The translations under genes were made by a program, and so were the position numbers. The notes beneath the pieces are model-generated. The model was not told the origin of the DNA, did no database searches, and was given only the letters and a program-made list of their open reading frames with translations. A stretch of 64,000 nucleotides of DNA from positions 4,304,220-4,368,219 of the forward strand of contig VWZX01001688.1 in assembly GCA_013399015.1 (NCBI GenBank). The letters are read 5' to 3'. Positions 1 through 9,200 of this stretch are shown piece after piece; position 1 is the stretch's first letter; every line of letters begins with the position of its first letter. The stretch is from Galbula dea (taxonomy: Eukaryota; Chordata; Aves; Piciformes; Galbulidae).

Positions 1-67
1 TTCACTTGCCACTTCCTATTTATTTTTCCTTTTTATAACATACCTGCTTTCCTTCCTCCTTCTGCAG
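1..67 (+). other. TFAP2C intron 3, 3' end
   Basis: Pyrimidine-rich sequence (ATTTTTCCTTTTTATAAC... CTTTCCTTCCTCCTTCTGCAG) that works as branch site and splice acceptor for the exon starting at 68. The upstream exons (promoter, transactivation domain) lie outside the window. Confidence 0.85.
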
Positions 68-290
68 GTCCTATTTCCTTAACAAAAAACAGTGCTCTGA
101 GTCTCCCCTGCCAAAAGGATGGATTAATTGGTGTGGTGATAAACCCCAATGAAGTTTTCTGCTCTGTTCCGGGGAGACTTTCGCTCCTCAGCTCCACTTC
201 GAAGTACAAAGTGACAGTAGCAGAGGTGCAGAGGAGACTCTCACCCCCCGAGTGTCTCAATGCCTCTCTGCTTGGAGGAGTGCTCAGAAG
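68..290 (+). CDS. TFAP2C: TFAP2C exon, basic DNA-binding region (probable exon 4 of 7)
   Basis: 223 nt. The acceptor is a long pyrimidine tract ending CTTCTGCAG at 67, and the donor is AG|GTAGGC at 290/291. The exon begins with the last two bases of a split codon (GT) and ends with the first two bases of an arginine codon (AG). It encodes 73 whole codons. The first part (ISLTKNSALSLPCQKDG) is the variable linker. From VFCSVPGRLSLLSS onward the sequence is the near-invariant AP-2 core. The exon-4 label follows the seven-exon AP-2 layout known in vertebrates. Confidence 0.93.
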
Positions 291-3200
291 GTAGGCTGGG
301 ACTCCCCTTACAACCACTCCATCGGGTCTAGCTATTGTTTGTGAGGTTTCTTTTTTACCCCTCCCGTGCCTGTGTGTGTGAGCAGCCAGATTAGCACAGC
401 GAGGAGCTAAGAAAGCCTTTTAGCAGAGTTCTGATTTTTAAGAAGCCCAGCAACACTGAATCCTAATAGGCTTTGGAAATAAAACTTCTTTGCACTTCTG
501 CTATTTCTCGAGAAGAGCTATTAACAACTCTGACAGCAATTCTTATTTTCTGCCTAAAGTTGGGCTTTTTGTCTCAAAACCAGCTCGTGAAGCTTTTCAT
601 TCCTGTGACAAACTGTTTCCCCATGGAATGATTTAGTTTTTCTGTCATTTTCTGCATACAGTTAATGTGGCTCCTGCTCATTCTACAGCTGTTGGTTTTG
701 ATGGTGCAGTTTGAAGCATTGTGATTTTGACCTCTGCTGTGTTTAATTCTGGCTGGTTTGTAGTAGTGCATTTAAAAAATAGGTCACATGAAAAGAGCCT
801 GTTTTTTATCTTCCCCCTATTGAATGTCAGTAGCTGGAATTTCTCATCTTTAAAAAGAAGTGTTCCTTGAAGATAAATAAGGCACTTTGTTTTTTTTTTC
901 TTCTTTCTATAATTTCAGAGCCAAATCAAAAAATGGTGGCAGATCATTAAGGGAAAAACTGGATAAAATTGGCTTGAATCTTCCTGCTGGTAGAAGGAAA
1001 GCTGCAAATGTGACACTATTGACATCTTTGGTGGAAGGTCAGTCTTGAACATGTCTTAAAAATAAACAAGTTTTTTTTTCCCCTCCCCTTTGTGCACAAC
1101 TTTTGTCCTCTGGGCAAGGCATGGAAGGGGAGAAAGCCAATGAACCTAAGAGAGGTTTTTGTTCAAATAAAGTGATCATGGCTGGTGCATTACAGCAGCT
1201 AACAGCTGTGCTGCCTTTGAGGGGCTTTTCCCATTTTCTCCCTTCAAACCTGGTCACCAAGCCCCTGGCCTCAGAGTCCTACCTACACAAACTCAGCTAA
1301 TACTCCTCTTTCTTGTGGCTCTATCGCAGAGATGCTGGCAGGGATGCAGCAATCTGTACACACCAGGTTGTTCAAAATACGTGTTTGTCCGGTCTGTGCT
1401 TCCCGAGGGGAGGTTGGCTGGGGCAGTTAGGGAAGGCAAAAAAGGTGAAACTCATCAGTAGGTTTGGTTCCTTGTTGGGAAACTGAAGTCTGGGGCAGCT
1501 AACTCCAATGCTTGGCCCTACCTCAGCGGTATCCTCAGAAGCTTTCCTAATGAACAAGCATATAAATTGAGATTTATAGCTTCTGACTTCCTGATAGGAA
1601 ACTGGAGCTCCTTTAATCCGTAACGTGTTGTGTGGACCCTCTATCAGTTAAACTGACTTGAAGGGTGTATATATTTATGTGTGTGGTTATGTTTTGTGTT
1701 CTGTTTAAAGCAGCTCCTGGTAGTGGTACAATTTAATAGCAATAGAAGCAGTAATTGAAAAGTGAAACATGATCTAACAGTACTTTACTGCTATACCACT
1801 TCTACATCAGCTCAAATAATACAGAAACTTCTGTTTAAAACCTTTCTTTGGAAGTTGGGTTTAGGAGAACTTATATGCATGTGCACATGTGGACTTTACA
1901 GGTAATGTGCTGATCATGCCAATCAATTTTTTTAAAGCCTGATCAAACTGCCTTAATGAAAAAAAGTGGCCTAGTTATACAACTTGCAATTATACTTTCT
2001 ATATGAAAATGCATATTAGAAAGTATTTAGAAAATACACTAAACTGAGAAACCTTTTATTATACAAGGGTATATTTAGTGGCCCGTTTTTTTAAACGTCG
2101 GTGGACAACTTGATCTAGACTTGCACAGTTAATCTGTATAGAGACAGGCAGGATTTTTTTCTGTATAAAGGCAAGAGAATTATTTTTTGTTGCATTCATC
2201 CTGTAAATCTTTTATTCTTGATTCAAACTTTAAACAGAAACACTGATTCATTAGAAGGTGGTAGTGAGTAGCAGAGTGGTAACATAATCATGTCCCTTTC
2301 TAAAACAGGAATACACTTCAATAATTCACAACACTGCTAATTTCCCTGACCTCCTTATATAACATAGATGTTAGTACATTTCATAAGCATTCCCTTTTAC
2401 CCATGCCAGGTGAAGCTGTCCATCTTGCCCGTGACTTCGGTTATGTATGTGAGACAGAGTTTCCTTCCAAAGCAGTGGCCGAATATTTAACTAGACCACA
2501 CATGGGCCGCAATGAAATCACAAACAGGAAGAATATGCTTCTGGCTGCAAAGTAAGTTTTGGGCTTCTTGTTGTTGGTTTTTGGTTTTGTGTGGTTTTTA
2601 TTTTTTTTTCCTCTTTATAAAGTGCTTTTTCTCCTATCTCGAGTATCTGTGACTGGGGACAGTTTGGTACATTTTCATGTATAATTTTAATCAAGGAGAT
2701 GAAGCAATTTTTACATTTGGTTTGAATTCAACTATGGCAGCACTTATTTTAGTCTGAACCAATAATAACAGTGACAACCCTGTACAATAACTCTAAGGCA
2801 GTTTGGAGCAGTTCTGTTCTTTTTTTCCTGTTAAGTGTAGTAAAAACTTCACAATGAGTTGTGTACTGGGACAGCTGTATCTGAAAAAAAGGTGTCCCTA
2901 AGCTTGACCTCAGTGTTGAGGACCTGGAGGGCAGGTGTGGCCCAGGAATGTGAACCAGTGTTGGGACTGGGAGCAGGAGATGGTTCACCCACATCTGCAG
3001 ATGTGCAGAGGGACATCTCCAAGGAGGCTCCTGGTGGGCATGCTGGATGTAAGGGAGGCTCTGTTGCCAAGTCCTCGTAACTGGTTTTGGCGAAAGCAGG
3101 GCACAGGTTTTCCCCCGTGGGACACTAGGGGGTCAAGAACTGTGGACAGTCCCTTTTCACTCTTTTGGCTGAAGATTTTTGTAGTTCAGTGAAAACCAGC

Positions 3201-4687
3201 CTTCGGTAGATGTAAGAAGTCCTTGTGCTTAACTGAATTCCTATTGCAAACCTTGATGAACAGGGAAGAAAGGGTACAGAAAAGAAGCTTTGTTATGGTT
3301 ACTCTGCAGACACTTGTACCTGTAAAGTGTGTACTGACTGGGTCTCTGGTAGGAAATACCTGTGCTGAACTAGGCTTAAGCCTAATGACTGGAGTCTTTG
3401 CTGTGCCTTTCTCCCCAAGGCCTTCCTAGGCTAAGATTTAACAAAGCCTCCAGCCTGTTCAGGATCTGTTCTAGTCTGGGATGATTTCTTGTTGGTGTTG
3501 ATGTAATTCCTCACTTTGGAAGGCACCCTCACTCTGCAGAGGGTCTGGGAAAAGCCTGCTTAAACTGCCAGAAGAGTTGTCCTGACTTTGGGCTCAGATC
3601 AGGCATGCAAAACACATTCCTCCTGTTGCTGAATTAATCTAGCCTTCCCAAAGAAGAGACATTCTTTTACAAGAATGTATCTCTTAGAAATTAAAAAAAA
3701 GTCTCTTTCCTATAGCTTGAACATTATGCTTTTTACTGAGCACTATTTTTCTGTTCTTCAATATTATAGTTATTGGTAGTGGCACTAATAACCTTAATTT
3801 TCTGTAAGATGCCTGTGATTGGGAAATTCTGATAAAGTGATGATTCTGTTAGATTGCTCAGGTCCTGTGAAATCCCATCAAGGGGCCAGATTTACAAGCA
3901 GCAAACAATGTTTGCTCAAGTAGTATTAACTATTTAGATTTTGCAAGGCATATGTGTTAGTGTTTGCAGGATCAGAGCCTAGGTCTCTCTTAAAGAGGAC
4001 ATCTACCCGACTGAATTCAATCTCCCATTCAGCTGCTTTAGTCTTTCTAAATGACTTAACTGCAGCTGTGGAAGTTCTCATACAAATTAGCTCTAAATTC
4101 CCACTCCCATCCTTAAAATCTAGAGCAAATAATGCAGAGTCAGCCAGACACTAGAGATGGAGAGATGGTTTTGCAGAGTGTGCATGTGTTTTTGTGACAA
4201 GGATATAACAGGTCTGTCAGAAACTGTTGCTAATAAACAGGCTTTAATTTTTGACACTGCTACTAATGAATTTCTGAAAACCCTAATTCCCATGTAATTG
4301 CCAAATATTTGATACAGACTTTTCCATAATTTTTGTTTATTTATTTGATTTTGCATAAATTCCCACCATGATGCAAAGTGTGATCCCATTGTGTCTTGCA
4401 GGCAGATTTGTAAGGAATTCACAGACCTTCTCACTCAGGACAGAACTCCTCTTGGAAACACAAGACCTAGCCCCATCTTGGACCCTGGCATCCAGGGCTG
4501 TTTGACTCATTTTAGCCTGATCACACATGGCTTTGGGAGTGCTGCCATCTGTGCTGCCATGACATCCGTCCAGAACTACCTAAATGAAGCATTAAAAATA
4601 GCAGACAAAACATACATGAACACTGGCGACCAGAGCCCTGCAGAAACCAACAAAACCATAGACAAAATGGATAAGCACAGGAAGTAA
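68..4687 (+). CDS. TFAP2C: TFAP2C (transcription factor AP-2 gamma), 3' part: last four coding exons
   Basis: Sequence-specific transcription factor that binds GC-rich AP-2 sites as a dimer in the nucleus. In vertebrates it acts in early ectoderm, neural crest, trophoblast and germ cells. Seen: a spliced frame join(68..290, 919..1037, 2410..2551, 4402..4687) encoding 255 residues plus a split codon from the missing upstream exon, with GT/AG borders throughout and a TAA stop at 4685-4687. Residues 1-73 carry VFCSVPGRLSLLSSTSKYKV and the VAEVQRRLSPPECLNASLL block of the basic DNA-binding region. Residues 75-255 hold the helix-span-helix dimerization region (KNMLLAAKQICKEF, HFSLITHGFGS, AICAA). 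The tail MNTGDQSPAETNKTIDKM followed by DKHRK resembles TFAP2C; other AP-2 paralogues end differently as I remember them. The start codon and the transactivation domain lie upstream of the window. The gene is intact here, with no frameshift or internal stop. Paralogue choice is very likely but rests on remembered family sequences. Confidence 0.95.
291..918 (+). other. TFAP2C intron 4
   Basis: 628 bp intron with donor GTAGGC and an acceptor preceded by a T9 run (about 892-900) and TTCTATAATTTCAG. No coding potential in phase with the gene and no recognised repeat. Confidence 0.9.
919..1037 (+). CDS. TFAP2C: TFAP2C exon, basic region / start of helix-span-helix (probable exon 5)
   Basis: 119 nt between acceptor ATTTCAG (ending at 918) and donor GAAG|GTCAGT (1037/1038). 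It completes the split arginine, then reads AKSKNGGRSLREKLDKIG, LNLPAGRRKAANVTLLTSL and VE, and ends on the first base of a glycine codon. The basic cluster RSLREKL...AGRRKAA is the AP-2 hallmark that contacts DNA and leads into the dimerization helices. The frame is open across the whole exon and in phase with both neighbours. Confidence 0.95.
1038..2409 (+). other. TFAP2C intron 5
   Basis: 1372 bp intron with donor GTCAGT and acceptor CCATGCCAG. AT-rich in its second half. Short reading frames at 1039-1300 lack codon bias or family similarity and are not genes. No repeat recognised. Confidence 0.9.
2410..2551 (+). CDS. TFAP2C: TFAP2C exon, helix-span-helix (probable exon 6)
   Basis: 142 nt between acceptor CCATGCCAG (ending at 2409) and donor GCAAA|GTAAGT (2551/2552). 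It encodes EAVHLARDFGYVCETEF, PSKAVAEYLTRPHMGRNEIT and NRKNMLLAAK, where the final lysine is split with the next exon. This is the first amphipathic helix and span of the dimerization domain. The loop reads PHMGRNE with a single glycine; remembered human TFAP2C has PHLGGRNE, so the bird protein appears one residue shorter here. The ITNRKN segment also differs from the human form I remember. Confidence 0.94.
2552..4401 (+). other. TFAP2C intron 6
   Basis: 1850 bp intron with consensus donor GTAAGT and acceptor TGTCTTGCAG. It begins with a T/G-rich low-complexity stretch (2563-2610). The overlapping short frames around 2850-3190 on both strands are chance openings in a G-richer patch. No recognised mobile element. 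Confidence 0.9.
4402..4687 (+). CDS. TFAP2C: TFAP2C terminal coding exon with stop codon
   Basis: The acceptor is TGTCTTGCAG, ending at 4401. The first base completes a lysine codon, followed by 94 codons and TAA at 4685. It encodes the second dimerization helix (QICKEFTDLLTQDRTPLGN, HFSLITHGFGSAAICAAMTS, NYLNEALKIADKTYM) and the paralogue-specific tail (NTGDQSPAETNKTIDKMDK, HRK). The QDRTPLGNTRPSPILDPGIQ stretch looks closer to remembered TFAP2A/B than to mammalian TFAP2C, while the tail is clearly gamma. That fits a slowly evolving bird TFAP2C. Confidence 0.95.
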
Positions 4688-5144
4688 AAGGAGAGAAACC
4701 AGACTTCAAATTCTTCCTCCTAAGCACAGACTGGGATGTTCTTGCTGGGGGGATCATAGTTTTTTTTGTTTTGTTTTGTCTTGGTTTTGTTTTTCAAAGA
4801 AAGGAGGGGAAAAAGGACAAAAAAATCACCTTATTCAGGATCTTCACTCCCCCTGGATCCATGAGACAAGTCTGTCTAGAAGCTGCAGTATCCCTTAGCT
4901 GTGGAAGCAATTGCCAGAAGATAAGTACGTGGTACCAGTGTATTGAAATCCTTTGCTGTAAAAGTGGTGCTATAAAGGGGGTTTGATGGAAATATACAAA
5001 GAGGTGTATTTAGATTTGTTTTCCACATCTAAGTATCCAGTGGTGACCAGCTTCATGTATGGTTTTTTAAATACAGATTTTTAGATGGAAGCCTGTTTGT
5101 TATCGGATAGAATTTCAGGGTTTTAATCTCTCTGCAACAGTAAG

Positions 5145-5150
5145 AATAAA
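5145..5150 (+). promoter_or_regulatory. Proximal poly(A) signal AATAAA
   Basis: Perfect AATAAA 458 nt after the stop codon. The next 40 nt have no strong GT-rich stretch, so use is uncertain. If used, it would give a short 3' UTR lacking the Pumilio and AU-rich sites downstream. Confidence 0.4.
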
Positions 5151-5639
5151 GCAGTATTAAACAGGGGTATATAGAGTTATGTACATTATAATTTTTTATA
5201 AACACCTGAAAACAATAAGATTATTCCATGGGGGGTTTTTGTTTTATTTTGGTGGATTTTCTTTATTTTCAGATTACCATAGGAGAGTACTAAAATCCTG
5301 CTAGATGTAAAAGTTACCTGATGGCATTTGACATGCTTACTTTTATGGGAATATTCAGGCTTTTAAAAGCTGCAGTAATGTTGGCTGCAGTGAATATTGT
5401 CTTGCTATTTTTTTTAACAAGGAACAGTTCAAAATTAAAATGCTTTTAGAAAATGAACTTTCTATGTTTAAGGATATTGCAGCTTTATTCACATATTTAT
5501 ATTGTCTTGTTTTCAAATTGGGGGTAAACTTGAAGAATAGGCACATAACTTTTTTTTTTTTAAATGCCTATTAAGGCCAAAAAAACCCAACCATTTTCCA
5601 GGGAGGCTTTATGTGTATTAAGGGAAGCAGTGTGTTGAA

Positions 5640-5682
5640 TGTAAATATTTATTTATGTGTAATTTAATCGGATTTGTAAATA
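5640..5682 (+). promoter_or_regulatory. Paired Pumilio-type elements with AU-rich element in the 3' UTR
   Basis: Two exact TGTAAATA sites (5640-5647 and 5675-5682) match the Pumilio consensus UGUANAUA. The first overlaps the AU-rich TATTTATTTAT at 5646-5656. Both are in the sense orientation. Such sites usually bring in PUM proteins and AU-binding proteins that shorten mRNA life. The motif matches are seen; the function is inferred. Confidence 0.45.
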
Positions 5683-6050
5683 ATGGTGAACTTTTTAATA
5701 CTTTTTTTTATAAATGGGTTTCAAATTTTAATTTTGGTATTTCAAAGGTAATGGGTAAGCTAAACATATCTTTAGGTTTATGCACAGGTATGTTATACAG
5801 GGTATTTAAGACTTGTTTGTTTGGTTTTGTTTTTTTTTTTAATATCTCAATTCTTGCCACTGAAGATTAAATCTAATCTGAGGTGTATGTTCACAAAGCA
5901 ATAATTTTGTGCATCATTCACCTGATAACTGAACTAGACATGCAAAATGAGTGTGTGAGTTAGTGTGTATGTGAATAATGGAGGTTCTGAACTATCTTTA
6001 CATATTTGTAAATGTTCCCAATATAATTCTGATGTATATGATAACCATAT

Positions 6051-6056
6051 AATAAA
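6051..6056 (+). promoter_or_regulatory. Distal poly(A) signal AATAAA (probable main signal)
   Basis: Perfect AATAAA followed within about 30 nt by a TGTTTTGTT stretch, the arrangement of a working cleavage site. Best candidate for the end of the TFAP2C transcript. An ATTAAA variant at 6242-6247, followed by a long T run (6270-6286), is an alternative. Confidence 0.6.
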
Positions 6057-6265
6057 AGTATTCTGGATAGAAGCATGGGATGTTTTGTTAACTGAAAACA
6101 GTTTTGTTTTCTTTCTATACTTGGGGAATGTGGGGCGAGTAGCACTAGAGGACATTATGTATTGAGTCATAATTGCAGCACTTTGTTCGGATTAACAGAA
6201 CAGAAATATGAAGCTGTTTGCCAGTAAAACTAATGGTTTCAATTAAACATGTTATGTATCTCCAA

Positions 6266-9200
6266 GAATCTTTTATTTTTTTTTTTCTTCCTAAGATGTC
6301 ACTATCATGCTAGCTGCCTATTCAAATTGGCAGCTTAAACACTAACTGCAAGGCTTCCTCTAAATAAAAATCGATGCTACCGGCTTCATCTTTTAGTGAA
6401 TCTGACTTTGTTAGAAGAATCTGTCTCTAATGAGAAATATTTGCAGAATCCTGGCATGTGACATTTGATAGGGTTCCCATCTGGTTTCAGCCCAATTTTA
6501 CTGATTTGTGGAAGTTTACAGCATTTTGCAAAAGTCCCCAAAGTACTCTGCAGTAGTAGTGGGACAGGATCTGAGGCTTTCAGTGGCTTTAGCCAAGCAA
6601 ACTTTCCTGAAGAGGAACTTTTTTTTTTTTTCAGTGCCATCTGAAAAAGGAACCCCACAAACCCAAGCTTTAGCCTGTCCTTGGCATTTCCATGCTTGCA
6701 TCAACCTGTCAGGCGTGTGGCTAGAGCAAACATCAGTGGTGACACTGGGTAGGACTGGGAGTGAGAATTTGGTTCAGATCATGGTAGTGTTTTTCACGGA
6801 TGTGGGGAAGAGACAATATGTACCATTTCTGAATACTTTGTTTATAAATTCTTTTTATGTTCTTGTTATTTTTCCTCTAAAGGGTAAAGACAAACTCCTG
6901 AAGGTGTGCAGGGAGGAGAAAGGAAAGGGAAGCTCAAAGAAATGAATGAATGTATCAGTGGTGAGCTGGGAGAAAGCTGGGGTTTGAGCTACAGTCTGTC
7001 CCTTGCTCTCAAAAGTGTGAAATTCCAATCTTTGCATTTGTTAGACTCACTGTAGCATTTGACTAATAAGCATTTTGGACCATCTATAGGGACAAGCACG
7101 GCAATGACTTTCCAGAACTTCTAAAATATGCAAACTATACCATTCTGATAACATTTTTATTTATATATATACACAGCTACACTAGGTATGGTAAGAGAGA
7201 GCTTGGAGAATGTGATTGTAAAGTTCTGGGGGTTTCTCCTGCTGGACTGTTTATACAGCATATATAGTAAGATGGTTTAGCTACCAGACAATGGTAGCTT
7301 TTTATCATTGCACAAAATCAGGCTCTGAAATAATTGCCCCTTGGGATAGGAAATAGGGATGTTTCCCTTTATTCCTGTGTGCACTTGAGCAAAGGCAGTC
7401 AATTGTCTAATGTGCTGACTTGGGTTCTATTTATATGTTTGGAACATTAGAAATGGTGAGTTTCCATTACCTTAATGCTTTTCCTCTACTGTATGTTTTA
7501 GATGGTACATTATTTTGAGGCTCAAGTACCTTACAAGCTGTGCCAGTAATACGAAACAAATGCAATATCTTCTGCTCAGAGAACAGTTAAACTTTGACCT
7601 GGGCTTGTTCTCATCTGAAATTATTAATCTTAAGGAAGAGGTAATAGGTTAGCAACTTCAGGGGAAATTTAAAAAAGCAGAGTTATCTGAACACACAGGA
7701 AAGTATTTGCTGCTTTTACATAGGCTGCTCCTGGGCTGGCTAACAGAAGATAAGTTCTGATGTAAGAGCCCTCAAGTTCCTCTTTTCATTTCCTTTGGAA
7801 AGGGAATATTTGAATGACTGTCCAATCTTCTCCCAGAAAAATAATAAGCTTGGCCTTTATACAGGGGAAAATGTCTTTGAGTATTTCAGATTAAATATTC
7901 TGAAGTTGAAATAGGCCATTTAAAGAGCAAAAATGTTATTTGATACATACCAACAAAATAAATGAATTCATGTCACGCAGTATAAAAACTTCAGCTATAT
8001 CTTACCTGGGCCTCAGCAGCAGCTGGACACCAGAGGATGTTGGGATCTTCCCTGGCTTCCCAGGAGCCAGGGCAGGCAGCAATGCTGCCTCCTTTCACCT
8101 GCAGCAGCTGAGGGCATGGCCTGCGTGACCCTATCACCTGACAGGCAACCTCATTGTTACTGGTCATTGCAAACCTGATGATGGTTCAAGAGCCTAGCTC
8201 GTGGAATCAGCTGACTCCGTGGCAGTGTTGCTTTCTGTTTCAAAGGCATTTTTTTCTAGGCTTCACAGTTTCAGAGAGAAATAATTATGCAGATCTAGTT
8301 ATATACTAGGAAACAAGGAAAAAAAGAGTGAACTGCTGTCTTAATATAGTAACTGATTTCAGTTCATTTTTTAATTCAGTTTTTGCTTTACCCTTCACTT
8401 ATTTCACTGTTATTTACAAATGGTTCATCTCACCCTGCTTCTCAGCTATAGGCTTCCTGTCTTTTCCTCTGCTACCTCAGACTTTTGCAATATGAACAAA
8501 CCCAGCAATGCATCTTGAAATGGGATTAACTTGGTGTGATAGCCTGCTGTGCTTATTTATTGTAGCCCTTTCTTCTCTATTTTTTCCTGTATGTGATGTG
8601 TATGTACATCCTTGTACTTTTTTTGGTCTGGTAGTGTACAGCCTCTATCCTGGCAGTGGGCTTGGGCTGCCTTCTGGGACATGGTTCTTCAAAAAGAGCT
8701 TGATTTTTAAAAAATATATTTCATATATATTTTTGAAAGGGAAAAAAAAAAAGTAGGATGCTGTTAAGGATTTTATCCTAAAACTATTACTTTACTAAAA
8801 GAACATTATGGGATTAGGGACAAAGATACTTCCTTCTTCCTAAAAGATATTGCCAAAGTATAACAAGTTTCTGTTCCTTGATATTTTCAGGTTTTTCTAT
8901 AGGGAACCTGGAGCCAGTTTTACTGAGTGCTGTGGGGTCCAGTTGGGATTGTGACCCAAGGGCTGGTGGTGAGCCCCTGGAAATTCATAGTGAACCACAC
9001 AAATGAGAATTTGTCCCTAAAGTCTGGCCACAGCCAGAGATACCATACTTTTGCAAAATCTGTTTGTTATCCAAGGCAGTTGTGGTCTGTCACAGCATTC
9101 CCATGGTGCCTGGCTGTTGCTGCTGCCTGCTGTAGCTCTGAGGGTGACCATCTCTGTAGAAATGACATGGGGTCTATGCTGGAACCATGTTTTTTAACAA

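Larger units (their letters stand above)
4688..6075 (+). other. TFAP2C: TFAP2C 3' untranslated region (3' end estimated)
   Basis: Non-coding sequence after the stop codon, strongly T-rich and AT-rich. It contains a T/G run (4757-4796), several ATTTA motifs including overlapping ATTTATTTA at 5647-5655, and two TGTAAATA sites. The 3' end is placed about 20 nt past the AATAAA at 6051, where a TGTTTTGTT-type downstream element (about 6080) follows. The length of about 1.4 kb is comparable to the mammalian TFAP2C 3' UTR as I recall it. The exact cleavage site is inferred; a longer form ending near 6265 is possible. Confidence 0.65.

Noticed and set aside
6508..6945. 145-codon + strand frame just past TFAP2C
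   Set aside because: It includes a poly-F run from a T tract, has no domain or codon bias, and overlaps frames on the other strand. Chance opening.
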